From positions 1 through 59,339 of the forward strand of contig PLUF01000071.1 of NCBI GenBank assembly GCA_003164815.1: a stretch of DNA of 59,339 nucleotides, read 5' to 3'. Below the pieces are notes generated by a model that worked only from the letters and a program-made list of their open reading frames with translations, ran no database searches and was not told where the DNA came from. The translations under genes were made by a program, and so were the position numbers. The DNA is from Candidatus Gagatemarchaeum stordalenia (GTDB lineage: Archaea > Thermoproteota > Nitrososphaeria > Nitrososphaerales > Gagatemarchaeaceae). Below are positions 40,385 to 47,966 of the stretch, in pieces (the stretch's first letter is position 1; the number at the start of each line of letters is the position of its first letter).

Positions 40385-42784
40385 CTATAGTTTCCCCGTC
40401 GATTGCATCCATTGTATCGCCGCGAATATGTCCTCGCGTCTGATTGGGAGTTTGGTGAACCTGTAGCCCCCGAGTGCGTTGCTCAACGCGTTCGCGATTG
40501 CGGGTTCGCAGGAGACAAGACATGGCTCCCCGATTCCGACGGCCCCGTACGGTCCCATGGGGTCGTTTTGCTCCACCCACACTCCGACGGCGCTGTCCGG
40601 GACCTCCATTATGGTCGGAGGTTTGTAGTTGAGAAGGTTGGGATTGAGGTAGCTGCCCGACAGGTTCAGACCGGTTGAAGGATCCATCAGAAGCTCTTCA
40701 TAGAGGGCGACCCCCTGCCCCATACCCACGAAGGCGCCCTGCGCTTGGCTCTGCGCCCCCTTCGCAAAGATTACCTTCCCCAGGCCCAGGCCTCCGACGT
40801 AGTTCGTGACGTGCACCTCGCCGGTGTCCGTGTCTACCTGCAGTTCGACGAATTTCGCACCTCCGACGCGCGTCGCGTTGGCGAACAGCCCGAAGATGTT
40901 CCATGTGCCGTAGCCCTTCAGCGGGGCGGTGAGGAGGGCTGCCGCGGCCTTGAAGGTCATCGAATTGCTCGGGTTGGTCGTGTCGTAGATCGTGTCGTTC
41001 TGGAAGGCGAGGTTGCTCGCCTTTGTCCCGGCAGCTAGCTTCGCGGCTACGATGGGGAACCACTGGCTCGCAAGATCCTGAGCTGCGGCGATGAGGGATG
41101 GTCCGCAGTTTCGCGTCGATGTGCTGCCGGCCGTGACGGAGCTGTCGGTCGTGAGGGAGGTGTCTGATGCGATCAGGGTTACGTTGGTAAGGGTGGTCAG
41201 GCCGAGAGCTTCTGCGGCCATTATAGGGAGCGTTGTGGAGGTCCCGGCACCGTGGTCTGTGTGGCCTGTGAACACCTGCACCGAACCGTCGGGAGAGACC
41301 TGGATCTGACCGCTCGTCGGAGGGAAGGCCGATCCCTTGTTGGAGCTCGTGCCGGCCATGCCGACGCCTGTCCTAATGCTTCCGTTGACGGCGCTGGGTA
41401 CGCCCCAGCCCTTCCAGGCCGCTGTCCAGCCGAAGGCAGCACTGGCGTTGATCGTGGCCGCCGGGTTTCCGAAGCTGGTGTAGGTCAGCCCGCTGACTGC
41501 GTCAGTAGGGAGAGCCCCCGTGGCTGAGATGCCCCGCATGTTGTTCAGTCGGAACTGGACCGGATCGATGTTCAACTTCTCGGCTAGCATGTCGACCGCA
41601 GATTCCAAGATGAAGTGGGACTGGCCTTCTCCCACGTTTCGCAGGTATGCAGCATTGTTGAACATGTCCGTATTGGCGGTATAGGCATTGATCGTCACGT
41701 TCGGAATGTTGTACCCGTCGTAGAGATCGTCGACGACGTCCCCGGTATAGCCACCGCGAGCCCCCGCATTCGAGTACAGGGTAGCCTGCATGCCCGTAAT
41801 CTGGCCGCTGTTCGTAGCGCCGAGCGAGATGTAACCTTTGACCGGATACCGGGCTGTCGTGCTCAGTGCGTTGTTGAACCGCGTGCATGTGTACTTCGCC
41901 GGAGCGCCCGCCTTCTTGGACATCAGGGCCGCGAGGACGTACTGGTCAGCGGTAACGGAATTGCCAAAGACTCCGCCGCAGACCATGCCTCCTTCGATCC
42001 CACCGAGGGCAGTCCTTACCGTGACATCGGCGAGTGGGAGTCCGAAGTAGCCTGCGAACGAAGCTTGGGTCGCATGAACATAGGTGTCCTTCCCGTACAG
42101 GAAGAGCCCTCCTTCAGTCCACCAGGCAAGAGCCGTGACCGGCTCCATCTCGAAATGCTGAACAAGTCCCCATGTCAGTGTCGCCGTTACGACCTGGTCC
42201 GCCTGTGCCAGGGCCGTGGCAGAGTCCCCAAGCACAATGTTCGAAGTCGATGAGACAGGGGTGTAATGATAGACCACGCTCGCTGCGGGGGAGTTGCCGT
42301 TCTCCCAGAGTTGGGGAGCACCGGGTTGCAGTGCTGCCTCTGCATCGAAGACGTACTCGAGAGGTTCGTACTCCACGTCGACGAGGTTAATCGCGTCTCT
42401 CACCTCGTTGGGATCCATTGCTCCGACGGCCACGACGGGTTGGCCTGCGTACATGGTTAGGCCGTCTATGGGCAGGGGGGAGTATGGTCTGGAGATTCCA
42501 TACATGCTATACGGCGGTATCTCACTCGGCTCGATGGTCACGTACCCTGCGGCCACTGCTTTGCTTACGTCGATCTTGGTGATCCTTGCGCGTGGATACG
42601 GGCATGTCACCATACCCATGTAGACCAAGTCTGTCACGCCCAAGTGATCCGGAAGTATGTCGGCCGTGTACACCTCTTGGCCCGTGATCCTTGCCATGGT
42701 CGTGCGCCTTAGTACGTTGGGGTTGCCCACTAGGTTGAGTGGGTGGTTCACGGTGAAGGGGCTCGGACCCTGACTCTGGCTCAT
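40385..42784 (-). CDS. Molybdopterin-binding large subunit of exported molybdenum hydroxylase (PaoC-like), copy 2
   Basis: A 799-residue paralogue of 31219-33672. It opens GNPNVLRRTTMARITGQEVYTADI. The channel motif is AAYLRNVGEGQ (PMRDVGE in copy 1), and the catalytic Glu lies in GAVGIGEPCL. The difference around the channel Arg suggests a different substrate from copy 1. No CO dehydrogenase-type Cys loop is present. The ATG follows the small-subunit stop by six bases. Confidence 0.87.
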   Translation of the reverse strand: MSQSQGPSPFTVNHPLNLVGNPNVLRRTTMARITGQEVYTADILPDHLGVTDLVYMGMVTCPYPRARITKIDVSKAVAAGYVTIEPSEIPPYSMYGISRPYSPLPIDGLTMYAGQPVVAVGAMDPNEVRDAINLVDVEYEPLEYVFDAEAALQPGAPQLWENGNSPAASVVYHYTPVSSTSNIVLGDSATALAQADQVVTATLTWGLVQHFEMEPVTALAWWTEGGLFLYGKDTYVHATQASFAGYFGLPLADVTVRTALGGIEGGMVCGGVFGNSVTADQYVLAALMSKKAGAPAKYTCTRFNNALSTTARYPVKGYISLGATNSGQITGMQATLYSNAGARGGYTGDVVDDLYDGYNIPNVTINAYTANTDMFNNAAYLRNVGEGQSHFILESAVDMLAEKLNIDPVQFRLNNMRGISATGALPTDAVSGLTYTSFGNPAATINASAAFGWTAAWKGWGVPSAVNGSIRTGVGMAGTSSNKGSAFPPTSGQIQVSPDGSVQVFTGHTDHGAGTSTTLPIMAAEALGLTTLTNVTLIASDTSLTTDSSVTAGSTSTRNCGPSLIAAAQDLASQWFPIVAAKLAAGTKASNLAFQNDTIYDTTNPSNSMTFKAAAALLTAPLKGYGTWNIFGLFANATRVGGAKFVELQVDTDTGEVHVTNYVGGLGLGKVIFAKGAQSQAQGAFVGMGQGVALYEELLMDPSTGLNLSGSYLNPNLLNYKPPTIMEVPDSAVGVWVEQNDPMGPYGAVGIGEPCLVSCEPAIANALSNALGGYRFTKLPIRREDIFAAIQWMQSTGKL

Positions 42785-42790
42785 GTCAGG

Positions 42791-43576
42791 TCACCCTGTC
42801 CCCTGCAGGCTAGTAGCCGCCGCCTGCACGGCCGCGATGATGGCGATGTATGCGCCACATCGGCAGATGTTTCCGCTCAATGCCGCCTTAATCTGAGCGA
42901 CCGTCGGATTCGCGTTGGCTTTCAAGAGCCCTGCAGCTGACATAATCATCCCCGGGGCACAGTAGGCGCACTGGCCGGCGTCCTCGGTTACCCACGCCTG
43001 CTGAAGCGCACTGATGACGGGGTCGGGGTTCTTCGCCCCCACTCCTGCCTCGACCGTCAGTATCTGCTGGCCGTTGCCTAGGCGTATGGCCGGATAATTG
43101 TCCGAATAGTGCACCACTCCGTCGATTAGGACCGCGCATCCGCCGCATTCCCCTCTGTTGCATGGTCTCTTCGTGCCGATGAGCCCTAGGTCCTCTCTGA
43201 GTACATTGCCCAGCATGTCCCTGGGTTCAACTGACACCGCATAGCTGGCTCCGTTTACGATGAGAGTGACTGTTTGTGCAGCGAACGGGTCCACCGTAGC
43301 GGTCTGCTGGTTAGAGGATGTGGAGGAAGTGGAAGTGTAGAGCTCGAGGGGTTTGATGCTGGTTAAAGCGACCGCAGAAGCGCCGACCACAGCCGTTGCC
43401 GCGGTGGCCGTCTTCATGAAACCGCGCCGATCCATCTTTGAGCCTAGCACGCCTGCGGGCTGATCTCTCGTGGTTTGTTTCGGATTGTTCTCTGAGTCCT
43501 TCTTGGTAGTCTTTGCGCTATTTGCCTTCGACCGAATAGCAGCAGCGTCTCGCTTTTCCCTTTTTTCAGGCTTCAA
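42791..43576 (-). CDS. Tat-exported 2Fe-2S small subunit of molybdenum hydroxylase (PaoA-like), copy 2, with an altered cluster ligand
   Basis: From TTG 43576 the protein is 261 residues and its basic leader (MKPEKREKRDAAA) aligns with copy 1; a longer frame starts with GTG 43597. The Tat signal is KMDRRGFMKTATAATAVVG. The second cluster is intact (QCAYCAPG, NICRCG). In the plant-type cluster the first three Cys are present (CNRGECGGC), but the fourth, 11 residues on, is Asp (VVHYSDNYP; codon GAC). The cluster may be Asp-ligated or altered. A TATA-like tgaaatagtc and the perfect palindrome lie upstream. Confidence 0.87.
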   Translation of the reverse strand: MKPEKREKRDAAAIRSKANSAKTTKKDSENNPKQTTRDQPAGVLGSKMDRRGFMKTATAATAVVGASAVALTSIKPLELYTSTSSTSSNQQTATVDPFAAQTVTLIVNGASYAVSVEPRDMLGNVLREDLGLIGTKRPCNRGECGGCAVLIDGVVHYSDNYPAIRLGNGQQILTVEAGVGAKNPDPVISALQQAWVTEDAGQCAYCAPGMIMSAAGLLKANANPTVAQIKAALSGNICRCGAYIAIIAAVQAAATSLQGTG

Positions 43577-43597
43577 CGAGCTACACGAAAAATTCAC

Positions 43598-43886
43598 CTT
43601 CGAACGACTATTTCACCAAATGCCCGAACGCGTTCGGGTATCACTTTATATGAACAGATTGTCGGCGGACCGGGCCCGCTGCCAGCCGCATAGCACAACC
43701 CCCTTTTTCGGCTGAATTACACATAAGGATTATTGGTCCCGACGTTGGGACATCCTCTTGCTATGCAGATAGAATACTGGGCTCTGGAAAAGCACCCTGA
43801 GCCTGATCCTCGTCCAGATATATGGTGCATCGTCTCAGGCTGCGCCGAATGCGCGTGGTGAAATGGCGGACTCGGACGAACAGAGT
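43598..43886. other. Intergenic stretch with operator, a rightward TATA box and a 32-codon Cys-rich ORF
   Basis: It holds the promoter of the second molybdenum-enzyme operon. A strong rightward TATA box (actttatatg, about 43643-43652) follows the palindrome just as at site 1, but no sizeable rightward gene is present. The only candidate is a 32-residue ORF at 43763-43861 ending WCIVSGCAECAW. It may be a small peptide, a non-coding RNA or the remnant of a lost divergent gene. Confidence 0.35.
43623..43638. promoter_or_regulatory. Palindromic operator, site 3 (perfect)
   Basis: CCCGAACGCGTTCGGG is a perfect 16-bp palindrome. It lies between the start of the second molybdenum-enzyme operon (leftward) and a TATA box pointing right. 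It is the best copy of the element also seen at 34541 and 37887. Confidence 0.7.
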
Positions 43887-44546
43887 TCAGGATCGCTTTG
43901 AAAGACCAAGCTTGGCTCTGATCCGGCCTGCCTGCTTACCAAGGCGCAACAAGGACGCCTCCGAGGACTGGACGAGATGGCTCTTGGCCCTGTACTTCGA
44001 GACTAGGTTGTTGAGCCCCCCTATCTCGTCGTTCATGCTCTTGAGTTCCCCGAGGAGGTTCCTGTCGAAGAGGATGGGTCGAAGAGAGCGGCCGTGGCGG
44101 CCTGTGGTCACGATGGGCGCGTAGCACGTCGAGTACTCGCGGATCATCGCGTTGATCGTGCTGCGGTCCACGAGCCCTATGTCCCCGGGCACGACCATCA
44201 CGCCGTCGGCATCTTCCTTCACCGCCGAGAGGCCCTTTTTGATGGAGTAGCTCGCACCCTTTGCGAAGTCCTCGTCGAAGACGATCTCACAGGGATAATC
44301 CTTGAGCGCGAGTCTGACCTTGTCAGCGTCGTTCCCGATCACGACCACTACCTGCTTGGCCTTGGACGTGAGACATTCGGACGCGACGTACTCGATCATC
44401 GTCCTCTCTCCGATGGGCTCCAGCAGCCTGTTCCGTCCGGACTTCATGGAGATTCCTGAGGCGATCACGATGATCGAGATGTAGTCCGGGTTCCTATGTC
44501 TCATTTCTGTCGAATCTTCTGACTTCTCGCTCTGCGGCGAAATCAA
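43887..44546 (-). CDS. MocA-like nucleotidyltransferase paralogue with a degenerate nucleotide-binding motif
   Basis: A 219-residue paralogue of 35529-36152; the core begins near MRHRNPDYISIIVIASG (residue 15), so ATG 44504 is an alternative start. The signature LAAGxSxRxGxxK has become VIASGISMKSGRNR, with Ala to Ser, Arg to Lys and Lys to Arg, and HPILF is RPILF. VVPGDIGLVDRS keeps the metal-binding Asp. The fold is intact but specificity or activity may be changed. It lies just upstream of the second molybdenum-enzyme operon on the same strand, so a paired role with copy 2 is likely. Confidence 0.72.
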   Translation of the reverse strand: MISPQSEKSEDSTEMRHRNPDYISIIVIASGISMKSGRNRLLEPIGERTMIEYVASECLTSKAKQVVVVIGNDADKVRLALKDYPCEIVFDEDFAKGASYSIKKGLSAVKEDADGVMVVPGDIGLVDRSTINAMIREYSTCYAPIVTTGRHGRSLRPILFDRNLLGELKSMNDEIGGLNNLVSKYRAKSHLVQSSEASLLRLGKQAGRIRAKLGLSKRS

Positions 44547-44613
44547 GCATCGTATATCCCTATTGCTCCACCGGCTTCGGGCAAATCTCCTGCGGGAGAA
44601 AGAGATGATTTAG

Positions 44614-44646
44614 GCAAGCAGCCGACTTTAGGCTCGAATCCCTCGG
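44614..44646 (+). repeat. tRNA-3'-end-like fragment A, imperfect direct repeat with 45299-45332
   Basis: The segment contains ccgactttaggctcgaatccctcgg, with a T-loop-like ctcgaat and a following cggcccc resembling the 3' end of a tRNA. No matching 5' half exists upstream and the T-stem does not pair well, so it is not an intact tRNA. A similar block lies at 45299-45332; the two flank the cupredoxin gene. Confidence 0.4.
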
Positions 44647-44691
44647 CCCCACCTAGAATACTGGTCCAATCATGCATAGGTTCTGATGGGC

Positions 44692-45204
44692 CTACGGATT
44701 TTTGACTATGACAACGCCGCTCATGGGATGGTAGGAGCAGTAGTACGGATATGTTCCAGCCTGCGTGAACGTGAAGGTATAGGTTTGCCCGGATGATAGG
44801 TCTCCCGAAGCGAAGGCACCGGTGTTGCTGATTACGTTGTGGGCGATGAGGTCCTGGTTGATCCATGTCACGGTGTTGTTCATCCCAATCACCACAGTGA
44901 TGACCTGAGGAAGGAAATTAGTGGCACCGTCATCGTTCTCGCCGCCTCCGTAAGGTATGTACACCTGAACTGCATCAGGAGGAGTGTAGACTGACGTGGT
45001 GTTTGTGCTTATCGAGATAGAATTGCCGTAGTTTGTGAAAGTGTAGAGCTCGACCGGCGCGGACGCGAATGCTGCCCGATTAACGAAGAGATAGGCGCCG
45101 CCGGCTACGATGAGCAGGAAAACCACGGCCGCGACAGCACTTCTGCCACCCGCGCGCATCCTTGCAATGTGCATGACTCTCGCCAGATTCAACTGCGGTC
45201 TCAC
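44692..45204 (-). CDS. Membrane-anchored cupredoxin (blue copper protein), second copy
   Basis: A 170-residue protein with an N-terminal membrane anchor (SAVAAVVFLLIVAGGAYLFV), a linker, and a plastocyanin-like domain. Ligands are His in LIAHNV, then Cys, His and Met in YYCSYHPMSG. The loop is one residue shorter than in the copy at 22733, which has HPSHTG. A TATA box (tatgtataag, minus strand, about 45229-45239) lies 27 nt before GTG 45204, favouring that leaderless start over ATG 45171. Close to the Mo-enzyme/cytochrome cluster, it may be an external electron carrier for it, which is inference. Confidence 0.87.
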   Translation of the reverse strand: MRPQLNLARVMHIARMRAGGRSAVAAVVFLLIVAGGAYLFVNRAAFASAPVELYTFTNYGNSISISTNTTSVYTPPDAVQVYIPYGGGENDDGATNFLPQVITVVIGMNNTVTWINQDLIAHNVISNTGAFASGDLSSGQTYTFTFTQAGTYPYYCSYHPMSGVVIVKNP

Positions 45205-45298
45205 TCTTCTTTATTCACTGAAGGAGACTTATACATAAATCCAGGAATCATTCAGGTAGGGGAAATTCGTCTTTCTCGATTAAGAAGTGATGCCCCGG

Positions 45299-45332
45299 GC
45301 GAGCATCCGACTTCAGGCCCGAATCTCTTCGG
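45299..45332 (+). repeat. tRNA-3'-end-like fragment B, imperfect direct repeat with 44614-44646
   Basis: Reads gc-agca-ccgactt-aggc-cgaatc-ct-cgg with a few substitutions and one indel against fragment A (about 28 of 34 positions agree). It lies about 95-130 nt upstream of the cupredoxin start, while A lies upstream of the MocA-like gene, so a shared regulatory element is an alternative to a tRNA remnant. Confidence 0.4.
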
Positions 45333-45380
45333 CTTAGCTGCCCGGACAAATGGGTACTCTACTAATCGCTAGCGGGAACT

Positions 45381-46652
45381 TTATCGGTAGAATGCCACGA
45401 GGGTAATCGCCTGAGTGGGCGTGACTTCGATGACCGGGCTTGTGCTGCCATCGCTCCAATGATCAAACACAAAGCTACCGTAGCTATCCGCTGAGACAGT
45501 AACGGCGGGGCCCGAAGAGACGTCAAAGGTGGACGGCGTGTAGCCGGAGCTGGAGGAGCCATCCGGTTGGGTTACCGTGACCCATAGGCCGCCGGAGGTG
45601 GAAATTCCGTTCATTGTCGCTGACTGGATGGTAACTGGAATCTTCGAAGCGAGCAGCGAGACCATCTGGTCGAAGTAGGGACTCAGGGCGTTGTAGGGCT
45701 GAGTTCCGGTTCCGTTGGTTATGTACAGATACCCGACGTAATCCGAAACCGCAAGCAGATACGATGGGTCGAGTGAGGGAACGGCATAACTGAAGAACAT
45801 GAAGTTGCTCTTGCTGTAGCTCGCGTGCCACCCTCCCAACCCGGCAATTGAAGTCCAGCCCGCGGAGAGAGAAAGTGAAGGAAGGTACGAGTTCTCAAAG
45901 GTTCCAATCGTGTTTACGCTGCCGATGAAGTCTGTGGGAACGTCAGCGCCCGAGTTCGCCATCACGTCCGTCATTCCTATGGACTTTCCGTATTGGCTCA
46001 GGGCGGCAAAGTATGCAGGTATGAACTCGCCATCCGGACCACTGTAGTACCAGGTGCCGCTGGGGCTGTTGTAGTTCCAGTTCGGCATCTGATCGAGGTA
46101 GATTCCGCTGACCCCGTACCAATTGAGATAGACAAGCATGGCTGACTCGATCGAAGAAATACTGTCCTCGCCCCACCCCGTAGGGACGTACCCGACCACG
46201 GTTATGCCCGCTGACTGCATGTTCCTCACTTCAGTCGCGATGCCCGGATCGTATGAACTACCCGGACCTCCGTCCGGGTTGAGTACGACCACTATTGGCA
46301 CGACGGGATATGCAAGCTTAGCCTGGATGATCTCGTTCACCTCGCTCAATCGAGCGCTCGAGTTCTCTGTGAACAGCGGAACGATGAGCCCTGTGCTGGG
46401 CGGGGCCAAAGCCTCGGATGCCGTGGGAGCTGTAGTTGCACCCGCGGCGAACGGCCCGTAGGCAATTGATGACGGTGCATCGGAACCGGAGAACGGAACC
46501 TCTGAGGAGGAGCCGGCCGCCGGTGTCGAGGAGGTCGAGGTCACAGAGGACGAAAGACTCGAGAAGGAGAACGCGACGCCCGAACCAACGATTATTGCTA
46601 TAAGTACTACTGCTACAACTGACGTTAGCACTTCATGGTGCGGGAGCCTCAT
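45381..46652 (-). CDS. Secreted spherulation-specific family 4 protein
   Basis: A 423-residue surface protein. The N-terminus has one membrane/signal segment (VLTSVVAVVLIAIIVGSGVAF), then a Ser/Thr/Pro linker to residue 85. The TIM-barrel-like spherulin-4 domain (about 86-330) shows IVPLFTENSS, VPIVVVLNPDGGPGSSYDP, GITVVGYVPTGWG and YGVSGIYLDQMPNW. A C-terminal beta-rich domain (about 335-423) ends VFDHWSDGSTSPVIEV, similar to bacterial surface repeat units. Spherulin-4 proteins are suspected glycoside hydrolases; substrate unknown. Monocistronic. Confidence 0.8.
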   Translation of the reverse strand: MRLPHHEVLTSVVAVVLIAIIVGSGVAFSFSSLSSSVTSTSSTPAAGSSSEVPFSGSDAPSSIAYGPFAAGATTAPTASEALAPPSTGLIVPLFTENSSARLSEVNEIIQAKLAYPVVPIVVVLNPDGGPGSSYDPGIATEVRNMQSAGITVVGYVPTGWGEDSISSIESAMLVYLNWYGVSGIYLDQMPNWNYNSPSGTWYYSGPDGEFIPAYFAALSQYGKSIGMTDVMANSGADVPTDFIGSVNTIGTFENSYLPSLSLSAGWTSIAGLGGWHASYSKSNFMFFSYAVPSLDPSYLLAVSDYVGYLYITNGTGTQPYNALSPYFDQMVSLLASKIPVTIQSATMNGISTSGGLWVTVTQPDGSSSSGYTPSTFDVSSGPAVTVSADSYGSFVFDHWSDGSTSPVIEVTPTQAITLVAFYR

Positions 46653-46996
46653 TTTGAATGTCTTCTCTTTCAGAGGCGACGAGACGAGAGAAGAGGGCTG
46701 CAGAGAATGTCAGGATGGCTTGCCGCATCACGACTCTTAGCTCCGACCGCATTCGGCGCCATTGCTGTCAACGGTTTTAATTTCGAATAAGGAGACTGCA
46801 CTATCAAATCAACAGGAGTGGGATACGGTCCTGCCGTTATCGCACGAAGCGTGAATTAGGCAGTAGCATGCCAAGGGCGTTTCATTACAGGAGCCAATCA
46901 CATAACCATTAGGGCTTTGGAGAAATGGACAAAGAAATCAGCCCTTGGATTCCCACACACGAAGGGCGCGACAGGTGCGATGTGAGGAATCATGAG
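46653..46996. other. Intergenic stretch between spherulin-4 gene and tRNA-Glu
   Basis: About 340 bases with no credible ORF, repeat or RNA gene that I can see apart from the downstream tRNA. It must carry the promoter of the minus-strand spherulin-4 gene, but no strong TATA box stands out in the first 60 bases. Confidence 0.35.
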
Positions 46997-47106
46997 TGCC
47001 CCGGGCGGGATTTGAACCCGCGCTCATCGACTCGAAAGGCCGACATACTCTCGACACTTTGCTGAGTTTGACCGGGCTTTACGCACTCGCTCTGTACTAC
47101 CGGGGC
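46997..47106 (-). tRNA. tRNA-Glu (UUC anticodon) with about 34 nt of extra sequence in the D-loop
   Basis: On the minus strand the acceptor stem GCCCCGG/CCGGGGC, the anticodon arm TCGGC-CTTTCGA-GTCGA (anticodon TTC), a 5-nt variable loop and the T-arm GCGGG-TTCAAAT-CCCGC are all intact, with discriminator A. The gene is 110 nt, against an expected 76. The surplus lies in the D-loop: D-stem GTAC/GTAT encloses AG, about 15 nt, the D-loop-like CCCGGTCAA, then about 19 nt. The parsimonious reading is two short introns at non-canonical positions. CCA is not encoded. Confidence 0.85.
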
Positions 47107-47130
47107 TGACCACCCCTTCAAGCTCTTGAA

Positions 47131-47835
47131 TTAGAGGCTTTTGGGAGCGAATTCGAGGTAGCACCACTCCCCGAGCGCTTCCCCGAGATGGAACGTCGGG
47201 AGGGATTTCGTCTTCACCTTGACGACCGACGACCTGGGCAGATAGCAGTTCTTCGTGTAAGAATTCGAGACCGTGCGCAGTCGAGAAGCGAACTCGCTTG
47301 ACGGCACGGATGAGTGGTAGTATTGCTTCCTCCCCGTCTGGAGTAGAGAACAGCCCTCGGTTGGATAGTCTGTCACGCACTCTATGGGCTGGTCCGTACC
47401 GAGAAGAACCTGAGAGATGGCCGCCTTCTCGTCGGGGGTCAACCCGCACTTTCCCTCCTTTCGAAGCGCCGTCCAGATCCTGAGGCCCTCCATCCTCGGA
47501 AAGAACTGGACCTCGAACCCTCCTTGCATCTTCTTCGCCGTGAAATATGGATTGGCGGCCACGGGTTCCCGCGGGAAACGTGACAGGCCCGGTATGGCCG
47601 GGGAGATTGCGTCGAGCATCTCACACCCTGATGAAGCAAGGCCTGACCTCGAAATCGTAATCCTGTATGAAGTATCCTCGGCCTTCAGGAGATCACCTTC
47701 TCTCCTGACAGAGAACCCACTGCTTGCCAGGCGCTCTTCAAAGGCCTGGAGCTGCCCCAAGGTAAGTTTGGGCAGCGGAAGGTAGTAGCGGTCCATGCCC
47801 TCCACGTGCATCTCGTGAACTTCGTACTTGAGCAA
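47131..47835 (-). CDS. Hypothetical cytosolic protein
   Basis: A 234-residue protein of no family I recognise. It has no signal or membrane segment. The N-terminal 60 residues are an alpha/beta unit (LTLGQLQAFEERLASSGFSVRREGDLLKAEDTSYRI split by turns). A Cys-containing stretch follows in the second half (GKCGLTP, IECVTDYPTEGCSLL, KNCYLP, EWCYLE). Composition and GC-rich third positions look coding, and it lies 24 bases from the tRNA. It is divergent from the GGPP synthase gene. Confidence 0.6.
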   Translation of the reverse strand: MLKYEVHEMHVEGMDRYYLPLPKLTLGQLQAFEERLASSGFSVRREGDLLKAEDTSYRITISRSGLASSGCEMLDAISPAIPGLSRFPREPVAANPYFTAKKMQGGFEVQFFPRMEGLRIWTALRKEGKCGLTPDEKAAISQVLLGTDQPIECVTDYPTEGCSLLQTGRKQYYHSSVPSSEFASRLRTVSNSYTKNCYLPRSSVVKVKTKSLPTFHLGEALGEWCYLEFAPKSL

Positions 47836-47966
47836 CGGCTCTAGAGTGGTTCTCCGGAGTTAAGAACGGTGCCCCTGCATGGGCAGGCGAGGACGACCTA
47901 GGGGACAGACCTTCGATAACCGTTAAATAATATCTAAGGAGGGTAGAGGCGAAAAGGTTTCAATTC

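Noticed and set aside
44560-44660. Intact tRNA gene on the plus strand
   Set aside because: Only a 3'-end-like piece is present; no 5' acceptor strand or paired T-stem can be drawn.
45288-47007. 11-bp repeat tgccccgggcg at 45288 and at the tRNA-Glu 3' end as attachment sites of an integrated element
   Set aside because: Too short and GC-rich to be convincing, no integrase gene lies between, and the enclosed spherulin-4 gene looks native.
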